From the NCBI RefSeq assembly GCF_008973715.1, contig NZ_WBOL01000020.1, positions 1 to 34,379 of the forward strand: a stretch of DNA of 34,379 nt, in the 5' to 3' direction. Shown here in pieces: positions 1-7,514 of the stretch. A program made the position numbers and the translations under genes. The DNA comes from Nitrincola schmidtii. Its GTDB lineage: Bacteria; Pseudomonadota; Gammaproteobacteria; Pseudomonadales; Balneatricaceae. The notes under the pieces are model-generated. The model did not search any database and was not told the DNA's origin. It worked only from the letters and a program-made list of their open reading frames with translations. Numbering within the stretch: the stretch's first letter is position 1; each line of letters opens with the position of its first letter.

Positions 1-63
1 CTATTCTCCAACAAATACCCATTCACTCATCAAAACTGAATCCGTCGAACACATTAAGTGAAA

Positions 64-2205
64 TTAGGAAAAAACTAACGAGGAAGATATTCGGCAAATA
101 TACGCGGTTTTAGAGCAGCGTTTACAAGCATAAGAGGTGTTTACCCAATGAGCCGTTAAATGAAGTTTTTCGACAGGTATCTCCATCGCCTCAGAGGAAA
201 GCCAGTTTTTATGTTCTTTATTTAATACTAACAAGCCATCAAATTGATGATAAAAAGCTCTTAATAAGCGTCTAAATCGATCCGTATACTGTGCCGATAG
301 GGCAGTGCTGCGTTGAAAGTACTCATGCCAGTCGGTATGCATGTAAAACCAAACGGGAACAGAAAAAGCATGCTTTAAGTAAAGCGCAAAAATACCCATC
401 ATTAATTCGGTTGAACAAATGACGCGATCATAGCCGCCTTGCTCAAACACTTTTTGAATCTCGAGCATATCCGGAACATAGAGTGTTTGTTCACTGGGTT
501 GTTTTAGATGAAACTCGCTAATGGGGCGTAAGACTTTTAAGTTTGATTGCTGAGGTAAACTAGGATGACAGGTCAGCAAGTCGATGGGTAGCTGCTTCTC
601 TTGCACCTCTGAGAGTAAGTTATTGAGAAATCCTGAAACACCGTTGCCATCACAAAAACTATCGGTTAACCACAGAATTCGCTTTGAGTGTTGTCCAGCA
701 TTGAGGTCATCCGCTAATGAATTAAGTAACGAACGATTAGCATATAGTACTTGGCTACCGGCAAAGGAAGCACCACCGATGACCAATGCAGCTAGCGCCG
801 GAAAGGTAAGTGATTCTAATATCTTGAGCATTTGCGGCGAAGTATCTGGGGTGTTAGAAGTATGGTTAACCAGCCCACGTAAGTGCGTTGGCAGCTCAAA
901 CTCTTTAACCAGTGTATCTAAACTAAGTCGCTTAGAACGTGGACGATTTTGGTCTAGTGCAGCAGACAAACGTTGGAAGAAAATACCGGTGACTTGACGA
1001 TAGAGTTCAGGAATACTTTCGCGTAACTTTAACGAGAATTGCTGAGGTTCTTTACGACGAGTTTTAGCAATTTGCTTAATAATCTTTAAGGTGGGCTTAA
1101 ATTCTTTAGGAACACCTATGTTTGTCATTAGTGCTGGAGCTTTACCTCCTAACGCTTGATGAAACGTTTTTAAAAATGCCAGGGTATATTTATGTCGTTG
1201 CAGCTCTTGCATTGTGTTGCTAATACCAAGGCAAAACAGCTTATCTTTTAAACTACCTTTGTGCAGCATCAAGCGCAGCAAACCTGGATCTTTCATGTGG
1301 ATAGCAACTTGAGAGAAGTAATCCAAAAAGGTTGTTGTTAAACGTTCCTCTTCTCCGGGTTCCCCATAGGGTGCGATATAACCCGCTCTCAATGCTTCTA
1401 GGGCCAGCAAGGAAAGGGGTTCAGTTTTTCGTCGTTCAGCTAGATTATCGACATACAAAAAACTACCACACTCGCCAGCAAAAATACCGTTATGATCATC
1501 CGAGCCACCGGTCATGCATTTATTGAAAGGGTGTACACAAAAGTCATGCGGGTTTATTTTGTGCTTGAGGGCTAACTGATGAAGTTTTTCTTCGGTTAAG
1601 CTTTCAATCCAGAGTTGCGTCATGCGGTTTTGCCAGAAACCACGCTGCCCGTTTAGTACTTCGAAGCGTTCAAACAGCAAAGCCAGCTTTTCCAGTGCTT
1701 CAATGCCTAGTTGGTTTTTAGAACTGTAAAAAAATAGAGGATGAGGTAAAACGGTTGGAAGGTCTTGCTCTAGACAATAGGCCGCAAAATGGTAGATGTT
1801 GTGGCGTAATCGGTTTAGTCGACTTTCTTGCTGTGGTGAAAAACCATAGGTGAGTACATGCACACTGAGCGGTTGATCGGGAAAATGACAAGTGAACTCT
1901 GCACCCGATAAAAGATCCATCCCTTTATCCATCAACTCCCAGCAGGATCGGGCATTATTATGATTAGTGATGGTAATCAGGTCGGTTCCATTAGCCTGTA
2001 AGTGCTTAACCAGTTGATCTGTAGGTAACCAGGTTTCAGGCAGCTTCAGTAAGCGCCCCCAGAGTTCATCTGGAACATCACTGTTGTGATCATGGCAGTG
2101 AAGATCAATGCGTAATCGATTTTCCGAAGGAAAACGAGCCTCTTGCTGCTTCATAAAGGTTAAAAAATCAGCACGGGTTTTCTGATGAAAATCTTGGCTA
2201 GGCAT
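64..2205 (-). CDS. PHP-domain protein fused to the N-terminal half of a GT-B glycosyltransferase (C-terminally truncated?)
   Basis: 713 aa. The N-terminal third is a PHP (polymerase and histidinol phosphatase) metallo-phosphoesterase domain: DLHCHDHNSD at about residues 34-43, ITNHNN near 80, GAEFTCHF, LPHPLFF and GGSDDHNGIFAG near 235 supply the expected His/Asp/Glu metal ligands. A helical middle follows. Residues from about 500 look like the acceptor-side Rossmann half of a GT-B enzyme (ILWLTDSF, RVICSTELMMGIFALYLK, VPVWFYMHTDWHEYF, FDGLLVLN). The protein stops just after TAHWVN, where a GT-4-type enzyme would start its nucleotide-sugar-binding half, so that half is absent. The last ~17 residues look unconserved; the +2 frame there runs only to an early stop. 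The start has a GGAG at a good distance. It lies 76 bp downstream of olsF on the same strand and may share its transcript. Substrate unknown; transferase activity is doubtful. Confidence 0.7.
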   Translation of the reverse strand: MPSQDFHQKTRADFLTFMKQQEARFPSENRLRIDLHCHDHNSDVPDELWGRLLKLPETWLPTDQLVKHLQANGTDLITITNHNNARSCWELMDKGMDLLSGAEFTCHFPDQPLSVHVLTYGFSPQQESRLNRLRHNIYHFAAYCLEQDLPTVLPHPLFFYSSKNQLGIEALEKLALLFERFEVLNGQRGFWQNRMTQLWIESLTEEKLHQLALKHKINPHDFCVHPFNKCMTGGSDDHNGIFAGECGSFLYVDNLAERRKTEPLSLLALEALRAGYIAPYGEPGEEERLTTTFLDYFSQVAIHMKDPGLLRLMLHKGSLKDKLFCLGISNTMQELQRHKYTLAFLKTFHQALGGKAPALMTNIGVPKEFKPTLKIIKQIAKTRRKEPQQFSLKLRESIPELYRQVTGIFFQRLSAALDQNRPRSKRLSLDTLVKEFELPTHLRGLVNHTSNTPDTSPQMLKILESLTFPALAALVIGGASFAGSQVLYANRSLLNSLADDLNAGQHSKRILWLTDSFCDGNGVSGFLNNLLSEVQEKQLPIDLLTCHPSLPQQSNLKVLRPISEFHLKQPSEQTLYVPDMLEIQKVFEQGGYDRVICSTELMMGIFALYLKHAFSVPVWFYMHTDWHEYFQRSTALSAQYTDRFRRLLRAFYHQFDGLLVLNKEHKNWLSSEAMEIPVEKLHLTAHWVNTSYACKRCSKTAYICRISSSLVFS

Positions 2206-2281
2206 CGCTTTTCTCCGCTCATTATCTATTAGCGATAAGCCTATGTCACTTTCATGACAAAGCGTTGACAGTGAATGAGAT

Positions 2282-3994
2282 TCATTCCATTCCCATGTAC
2301 CGTTGGCGCTTCTTTAATTTAATCTTATCGACTTCAACACTGACCAATCCATCAATACAGTATCCAAAATCCGCATCGACGCTAAAATCGAGAAAATGTA
2401 CACCATTTTCGTCACATAATTCGGTATATTGCTTGTAAAGTGTTGGAACGGTTACGCCATAAAGATCTAACCGCTCTTTTAACGCGACAAAGTCCTCACG
2501 GGCATCATCAAAAGAAAACAAGCGCTTAGCTTCAGACTCACCTGCGTCAGATAATTGATAAGGTGCATTTGCCAGTGCTAACCCACTGTTACCAAAGTAA
2601 TGACGGTAATAACTGATCAACAGGTCACGTGCCATTTGTGGCAGTTTGGCGGAGATGGACACAGGGCCGATCATATGCGTGATTTCAGGACGTGTTTTGA
2701 GATAGGCGCCGATACCATACCAAAGATAATCTAAGCTTCTTCGTCCCCAGTAACGTGGTTGAACAAAACTGCGTCCAAGCTCAATACTGGTATTTAATTG
2801 CGCCAATAATGCCGGCTGATATTGAAACAAGCTAGCGGCATAGAGGCCTTCTACACCTTCACTCTGGAGAACACTGGCACAATCGGCAATTCGGTAGGCA
2901 CCCACCAGTTCTAAAGCCTCATCATCCCATAAAATAATGTGCTGATAATGACGATCATAACGATCAAGATCGTATCGCTGACCTGTCCCTTCACCGACAC
3001 GACGAAAGGTCAGCTCACGAAGACGACCCAGTTCTCTCATCACTGGTGAGTCAGCAGCATAATCGAACAAATAGATTTGCATACCGTCTTGGGTTTGTCC
3101 TAAGCAGTTAGCTTGTCGTAGGGCTCTTCTCAGTAACAAGCGCTCTTCAGGATGAGCAATCGGTTTTTCGGTGACAAACAACGAGGGCTTGTTTTTGGGT
3201 AATCGGTAAATATGTTTACGTAACAACTTCAACCGGGTTTTGAGCGGCAGTTCATTGTTATCGAAACGTTCTAATGGAATCAGTTCGCCAATCCGTACAG
3301 GCATATCCTCGGCGTGTTTCTTGAACATCTCATTAACCAGCATCAATCCGCCGATGGGACGATAGATCATGGATAGGGAATAAAACAGGGCGGAATTTTT
3401 ACTATTAATATGAATAGGTAAAATCGGTGAGTTGGTTTTTCGAGCAAAATGTACAAACCCACTTTGCCAAGGGCCATCCTTGATACCACTAGGAGTCGCT
3501 CGAGACACCTCACCTGCCGGAAAGATAATCACTGCTTTTTCTTGTTGCAAACAATCTGTCACTTCACGAACGGTTTTGCGATAGCCACTTTGAGTCAGAT
3601 TGTCGACGGGTAATAATAACGGACGAAGTGGCTCAAACTGCCATAACAAATCATTAGCAATAATTTTAATATCACGTCGGACTTCACCCACCAGCTTCAG
3701 TAAAACCAAGCCATCCAAGGTTCCTAAAGGATGATTGGATACGATAATGACCCGACCTTCGGTAGGAATATTTTCCTTTTCTCGTGCCGCCACTAAATAG
3801 CTAATACTGAAGTGCTCTAACACTTTATCGGTGAATTCAAAGGCACCCAGGTCCTGATGTTGATGTAAAAACTGATTGACCTCATCTTCATGAAAGAGAT
3901 GACGCATAAGCTGCATAATGGGTGTTTTTACCAGTGCCGGTTTACGAACCAACTTAGGGTACTTTTCAGCAATCAATGATTCGATGTCAAACAT
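2282..3994 (-). CDS. olsF: Bifunctional ornithine lipid synthase OlsF-type acyltransferase
   Basis: 570 aa with two acyltransferase domains in one chain. The N-terminal half (about 60-280) is PlsC/lysophospholipid-acyltransferase-like, with SNHPLGTLDG at 86-95 (catalytic His and Asp) and IIFPAGEVSR. The C-terminal half (about 300-520) is a GNAT/'hemolysin' domain of the OlsB type, with YRIADC, ELGRSFVQPRYWG and HMIGPVSISA. This order is that of OlsF (Serratia, Flavobacterium, Vibrio), where the C-terminal domain N-acylates ornithine and the N-terminal domain adds the second acyl chain, giving the phosphorus-free membrane lipid ornithine lipid at the inner membrane. GAGG lies 7 bases before the ATG. 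A Pho-box-like repeat sits about 45 bp upstream, and the divergent neighbour is a phoX remnant; both fit phosphate-limitation control. Alternative: a fused acyltransferase with another amino acceptor. Confidence 0.68.
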   Translation of the reverse strand: MFDIESLIAEKYPKLVRKPALVKTPIMQLMRHLFHEDEVNQFLHQHQDLGAFEFTDKVLEHFSISYLVAAREKENIPTEGRVIIVSNHPLGTLDGLVLLKLVGEVRRDIKIIANDLLWQFEPLRPLLLPVDNLTQSGYRKTVREVTDCLQQEKAVIIFPAGEVSRATPSGIKDGPWQSGFVHFARKTNSPILPIHINSKNSALFYSLSMIYRPIGGLMLVNEMFKKHAEDMPVRIGELIPLERFDNNELPLKTRLKLLRKHIYRLPKNKPSLFVTEKPIAHPEERLLLRRALRQANCLGQTQDGMQIYLFDYAADSPVMRELGRLRELTFRRVGEGTGQRYDLDRYDRHYQHIILWDDEALELVGAYRIADCASVLQSEGVEGLYAASLFQYQPALLAQLNTSIELGRSFVQPRYWGRRSLDYLWYGIGAYLKTRPEITHMIGPVSISAKLPQMARDLLISYYRHYFGNSGLALANAPYQLSDAGESEAKRLFSFDDAREDFVALKERLDLYGVTVPTLYKQYTELCDENGVHFLDFSVDADFGYCIDGLVSVEVDKIKLKKRQRYMGME

Positions 3995-4022
3995 AGCAAA
4001 TCCTCGTTAATCAACCTATCAG

Positions 4023-4056
4023 ATCATTCCCTAAAATCGTGACTAACGAGTGACAG
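4023..4056 (-). promoter_or_regulatory. Pho-box-like PhoB site and -10 of olsF
   Basis: Read on the minus strand, CTGTCAC (4056-4050) and TAGTCAC (4045-4039) are direct repeats exactly 11 bp apart. They match about 12 of 18 positions of the E. coli Pho box (two CTGTCAT-like half-sites with a 4-bp spacer). Ten bases further on is AATGAT (4028-4023), a 4/6 match to a -10 hexamer; that spacing is usual for PhoB promoters, where the box replaces the -35. The start codon of olsF is at 3994. PhoB itself is not in the window, so binding is inferred. Confidence 0.5.
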
Positions 4057-4104
4057 AAGTGTGTCGTTTTGATTACCTCAACTGAAGTTTATTTTCATCG
4101 ATGC

Positions 4105-4171
4105 TATTCAACAAAGTGTCACCAAACCTTAATCTTTCGTTTAACGAAGTGTCATGGAAGACACTTACCAT
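4105..4171 (+). promoter_or_regulatory. Tandem Pho-box-like sites and -10 of phoX
   Basis: GTGTCAC (4116-4122) and GTGTCAT (4149-4155) are 33 bp apart, exactly three 11-bp units. Each has a weaker half-site 11 bp upstream (TATTCAA at 4105, CGTTTAA at 4138). The upstream pair matches the Pho box at about 12/18 positions and the downstream pair at about 11/18. TACCAT (4166-4171) lies 10 bases after the second box, in -10 position. A further GGAGAGAG (4192-4199) is the ribosome binding site for the ATG at 4203. The promoter now feeds only a pseudogene. Confidence 0.48.
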
Positions 4172-4202
4172 TGCTGCACTGTCAATCTAACGGAGAGAGT
4201 CA

Positions 4203-5787
4203 ATGACACATTAGCAAACACCTGCAGTGATCGATCATCATGACGGTGACGAGCCACTTAGCAATCACTCTGATAATCCTAGTTTTCAGCAGATTATTGA
4301 AAAGCGTCTATCTTGCCGCTCACTGATGAAAGGTAGCTTGGGAACGGCCGCCATGTTGGGCTTTTTCGCGAGCACCGGCTACAGTGCCACTGCCAATGCC
4401 GCTATCGCGTCACAGCCCGCTGTTGGGCTTTGATGCGATAGCGGTAGATGCAACGGATAGTGTTACCCTACCCAAAGGATATGTTCATCAAGTGATTCTT
4501 CCTTGGGGTGAGCCGATATCAGGCAATATGCCTGCGTTTGATCCCATCAACAACTCTGGTCAAGATCAAGCGTATCAAATGGGTAGCCATCACGATGGTA
4601 TGCATTTCTTCCCGATTGAAGGTCAAGATCCTTATCAGGGTAGTTCAGACGATGGCTTGTTGGTGATGAACCACGAATATGTTGAGCCTCGCTTCATGCA
4701 TGCCTCTGCTCAAGGTCAGGAATTGTCTCGTTCAGCCGTTCCTGTAAAAGCAGACGGAACGCGTTCGGCGGATGAAGTGTTAAAAGAACTGCATGGTCAT
4801 GGCGTTAGTTTTGTACGCATGAAAAAGCAGGCGAATGGTCAATGGGCTATTGAGGCTGATCCACGTAACCGACGAATTCATGGTATGACTGAAATGGAGA
4901 TCAGTGGTCCTGTTCGCGGTACAGATTTTCTTAAAACTAAATTCAGTCCTGAAGGCACGCGCACTCGCGGAACCTTGAACAACTGTGCCCATGGCGTAAC
5001 TCCATGGAACACGTATCTGGCCGCTGAAGAAAACTGGGCTGGTTATTTCATCAACCATGCAGAGCAACCCCGTGAGCAAAGCCGTTATGGTGTATCTAAA
5101 GAAGGTAGCGGCAGATATGGATGGGAGTTGGCTGATTCAGGTGATGATGCGTATATTCGCTTTGATGTAACGCCCAAAGCAGCGTCTGCCACGGAAGATT
5201 ACCGTAACGAAGTCAATGGTTTCGGTTGGATGGTTGAAATCGATCCATTCAACTCCGAAGCGCGTCCAGTAAAGCGTACAGCACTGGGTCGTTTTGCACA
5301 TGAAGGTGTTGTGTTTCAACCGGCTTTTGAAGGTCAACCGATCGTTTGTTACTCCGGTGATGATGCTCGCTTTGAATATATTTATAAGTTTGTCAGTGCA
5401 CAGCCTTACTTCAAAGCGACTGCGGGTGGTCATCTGCTAGATAATGGCACACTCTATGTTGCTCGTTTCAACGAAGATGGCAGTGGTGACTGGTTGCCAC
5501 TGGTGTTTGGTATGGGCCCACTGACACAAGCGAACGGTTTTCACTCTCAAGCAGATGTATTGGTCAATACACGCACAGCTGCGGATGCCGTAGGTGCGAC
5601 CAAAATGGATCGTCCAGAGTGGGGTGCAGTCGATCCTAAGACCAAGGATGTTTATTTCACGCTAACCAACAACAGCCGTAGAACTGAAGAGCAAGTGGAT
5701 GCTGCTAATCCACGTGCTGAGAATAACTGGGGTCAGATTATTCGCTGGCGCGAACAGAGTGACCAAGTTGCCGCTAAAGCCTTTGAA
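4203..5787 (+). pseudogene. phoX: Alkaline phosphatase PhoX, 5' portion (stop at codon 4, frameshift, interrupted)
   Basis: PhoX is a Tat-exported Fe/Ca-dependent phosphatase that releases phosphate from organic esters in the periplasm. The true start is probably ATG 4203, which has GGAGAGAG just upstream, but its fourth codon is TAG (4212-4214). The same frame continues through DEPLSNHSDNPSF, typical of PhoX N termini, to a Tat-like signal reading RLSCRSLMKG, where one arginine of the pair is Cys. At the CCC run 4416-4418 one extra base moves the frame; skipping it gives ASQPLLGFDAIA and then good PhoX sequence (LPKGYVHQVILPWGEPI, the Cys-containing CAHGVTPWNTYLAAEENW, FAHEGVVF, WGQIIRW). 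The phoX match ends at AKAFE (codon 5785-5787), where a TnpB element begins. Further pieces follow at 7337-7400 and 8890-9288. With four independent lesions this is not a sequencing error. A GTG at 4227 could restart translation but not past the frameshift. Confidence 0.9.
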
Positions 5788-5793
5788 CAAAAG

Positions 5794-5834
5794 GCTTGCG
5801 CAATCTCGTTTCTTTAGGGGCGAGTCAAGCAAGC
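5794..5834 (+). repeat. Left-end subterminal hairpin of the TnpB element
   Basis: The core stem CTCGTTTC / GGGGCGAG (5805-5812 with 5817-5824) surrounds a TTTA loop, with some G·T pairs. An outer inverted repeat, GCTTGC (5794-5799) with GCAAGC (5829-5834), flanks it. Foldback structures near the ends are what TnpA of this family recognises in single-stranded DNA. The TTTA loop is shared with the right end. Confidence 0.65.
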
Positions 5835-5911
5835 GATCTATGTTTTTTAAAAAAAGCGAACACTAAAAATATGGTATCATTTAATCTATTAAAAGTACGC
5901 AAACAAGCATC

Positions 5912-7321
5912 ATGTTAACAGGCATCAAGCTACGCGCAAATCCAACACCCCAGCAGAAGCTGATACTCAGTCAGTGGATGGGCTGTGCTCGTAGCATCTG
6001 GAATGCCAAGGTCGAAGAAGAACACTATTATCGTACCTTTGCCCGTAAATATTGCGCTATCGGCACCTATGCCCCCATCGATCAAACCACCGCTCAGTTT
6101 AAGTCAACAGAACTGACGCCATGGCTGAGTGATTGCCCCAGTCAAATACTGCGTAACAGTGCCGTTAACTGGTTCAAGACGTATAAAAAGTTCATGAGCG
6201 GTCAGTGTGGTAGACCCAAGCGTAAACCGAAAACGGATAAGGGCAGTATTCACCTGACCCGCGAAGTGTTTCGGTTTGACCGCTGTGAAGATGGTAATCT
6301 TCGCGTATTTATTGGAACAAAAACGAACAACATCGGATACTTGTTATTCAAGGCACATAAAAAATTCAAGATCCCTAATTCGATATATATTCGCAAAGAG
6401 CGGGGTCAATACACCCTATCCTTCGGCTATGAATATACGGTATCAGATGCGGATCTGCTCACGCCTGAACAACATCTAACCATGCTGCAAGGGGCTACAC
6501 GTGACTATCTGGAAGAAAACACGCTCGGTATTGATCGCGGTGTAGTTATTCCGGTTCATGCGGGTGATCAGACGTATGATTTTACTCAGGATCAGAAAAA
6601 ATCCATGAGTAAATCTGAGCGCTTTATCAAGCGTTTACAGCGCCGATTAGCGCGTCAGCAAAAAGGCTCTAATCGCAGAGCTAAAACCAAACATCGCATC
6701 GCTGTACATCATGCGAAAAAGGCGAATATTCGCAATGACTTTGCGCATAAAACTAGTCGTTCATTGGTGAACAGTGATGCAAAAGTCATTGTCTTCGAAG
6801 CCTTGAGAACGTCCGCAATGACGCGTAAACCTAAAGCGCAACAGGACGAGCAAGGACGATATGTTTCAAATAAAGCCAAGCAGAAGTCTGGACTCAACAA
6901 GTCCATATTAAACGTGGGCTGGCATCTCATCGAAGCCTATACAAAATATAAATCCTTTCATGCTGGAAAGGTGGTATTTAAAATACCCGCCCCAAGAACC
7001 AGTCAGGAGTGCGCGCTATGCGGTCACACTCACCCCGACAATCGCACGTCACAATCCTTATTTACGTGCGGTCACTGTGGACACACTGACAACGCGGATC
7101 ACAATGCATCATTGGTGATTAAGAAGCGGGCAGTTAACTTAATTTTAGACACTGGAACGGTGTTGTCTGATGACGGGGTGTTAAGACCTCAGTTAGATAC
7201 TGGACGTGGAGGCATGCGTAAGACTAGTCGAGCCAAAAGCTCGATTAGCCGTGGCCAGCGAAGCGTCAAAAAAGAAAAGCGAGCGACTCAGGTCGCTGGC
7301 TTGGAAGCTCACCCGCTTTAG
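5912..7321 (+). CDS. tnpB: RNA-guided endonuclease TnpB (IS1341-type)
   Basis: 469 aa, apparently intact. An N-terminal helix-turn-helix/OrfB region starts MLTGIKLRANPTPQQ. The RuvC-like core has GIDRGV with Asp208, VFEAL with Glu296 and NADHNAS with Asp396, so all three catalytic acids are present. A zinc ribbon (C367, C370, C386, C389) lies between the second and third. A basic tail of about 70 residues runs into the right-end hairpin, which contains the stop codon. Known TnpBs use a right-end-derived omega RNA to cut DNA that matches the guide and carries a TAM, which favours retention of the element. It interrupts phoX and is the only undamaged gene between the phoX fragments. Whether it is expressed is not visible; no strong promoter stands out. 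Confidence 0.93.
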   Translation: MLTGIKLRANPTPQQKLILSQWMGCARSIWNAKVEEEHYYRTFARKYCAIGTYAPIDQTTAQFKSTELTPWLSDCPSQILRNSAVNWFKTYKKFMSGQCGRPKRKPKTDKGSIHLTREVFRFDRCEDGNLRVFIGTKTNNIGYLLFKAHKKFKIPNSIYIRKERGQYTLSFGYEYTVSDADLLTPEQHLTMLQGATRDYLEENTLGIDRGVVIPVHAGDQTYDFTQDQKKSMSKSERFIKRLQRRLARQQKGSNRRAKTKHRIAVHHAKKANIRNDFAHKTSRSLVNSDAKVIVFEALRTSAMTRKPKAQQDEQGRYVSNKAKQKSGLNKSILNVGWHLIEAYTKYKSFHAGKVVFKIPAPRTSQECALCGHTHPDNRTSQSLFTCGHCGHTDNADHNASLVIKKRAVNLILDTGTVLSDDGVLRPQLDTGRGGMRKTSRAKSSISRGQRSVKKEKRATQVAGLEAHPL

Positions 7322-7352
7322 CGGTGAGTAGTTCACTGGAATTTGTTTGTGA
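7200..7352 (+). ncRNA. Candidate omega RNA (reRNA) with guide from phoX
   Basis: In this family the guide RNA scaffold is the 3' end of tnpB plus the right end, and the guide is the first ~16 bases beyond the element. Here the scaffold would end in the hairpin 7308-7328 and GTTCAC (7331-7336), and the guide would be TGGAATTTGTTTGTGA (7337-7352), which is phoX sequence. The 5' limit given is only approximate; no promoter or processing site was identified. Confidence 0.45.
7308..7328 (+). repeat. Right-end subterminal hairpin of the TnpB element
   Basis: CTCACCCGC (7308-7316) pairs with GCGGTGAG (7321-7328) around a TTTA loop, with one bulged C. The tnpB stop codon (7319-7321) falls inside it. 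This is the likely TnpA recognition foldback and the 3' structure of the omega RNA. Confidence 0.7.
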
Positions 7353-7400
7353 TGGCTGGTCCTGAATCAGATTCTGATTTGTCTGGTAATAGCTTGTCGA
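7337..7400 (+). pseudogene. phoX: phoX middle fragment between two insertions
   Basis: Twenty-one codons plus one base, reading Trp-Asn-Leu-Phe-Val-Met-Ala-Gly-Pro-Glu and on to Asn-Ser-Leu-Ser. They continue the PhoX motif that in relatives reads FEWDIFVLAGDP. Joining the left end to phoX at 5787 and the right end (7400) to 8894, with one copy of TCGA kept, gives an uninterrupted frame (…NSLSTSLDGGSIFNSPDG…). The fragment therefore proves that both elements inserted into one phoX gene and that no host sequence was deleted. Confidence 0.88.
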
Positions 7401-7411
7401 TCCTGAAAAAT
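7401..7411 (+). repeat. Left terminal inverted repeat of the IS5-like element
   Basis: TCCTGAAAAAT, perfectly complementary to 8879-8889 and preceded by the TCGA duplication at 7397-7400. Beyond base 11 the two ends diverge. Confidence 0.85.
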
Positions 7412-7514
7412 ATCTAACTCTATGATCCATAATGTTTTATAATTTGATTCATATGGTCGTTACTCACCATTTTCGGGCCTGAGGCCCCAAAAAGCTGCAG
7501 AATCACTGATTATT

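Larger units (their letters stand above)
5788..7336 (+). mobile_element. IS200/IS605-family (IS1341-type, tnpB-only) element inserted in phoX
   Basis: 1549 bp. The ends were set by phoX: the codon for Glu in AKAFE ends at 5787 and the next phoX codons (Trp-Asn-Leu-Phe-Val-Met-Ala-Gly) start at 7337, so removal joins the protein without loss or gain, as expected for a family that makes no target duplication. Both ends carry subterminal hairpins with a TTTA loop. There is a single gene, tnpB, and no tnpA (Y1 transposase), so it would need a TnpA in trans to move. The left flank reads CTTTGAA, the candidate target/TAM; the right end finishes in GTTCAC. Confidence 0.85.

Noticed and set aside
584-997. 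Open frames antisense to the PHP–GT-like gene, and similar long antisense frames in uvrD, polA, phoX and the TauE-type gene
   Set aside because: They mirror well-supported proteins on the other strand, have no recognisable domains and no ribosome binding sites.
7399-7402. GATC at both ends of the IS5-like element as a target duplication
   Set aside because: GATC flanks the 9-bp CTGAAAAAT repeats on both sides, but taking it as the duplication leaves phoX out of frame and creates a stop. TCGA with 11-bp repeats restores the frame.
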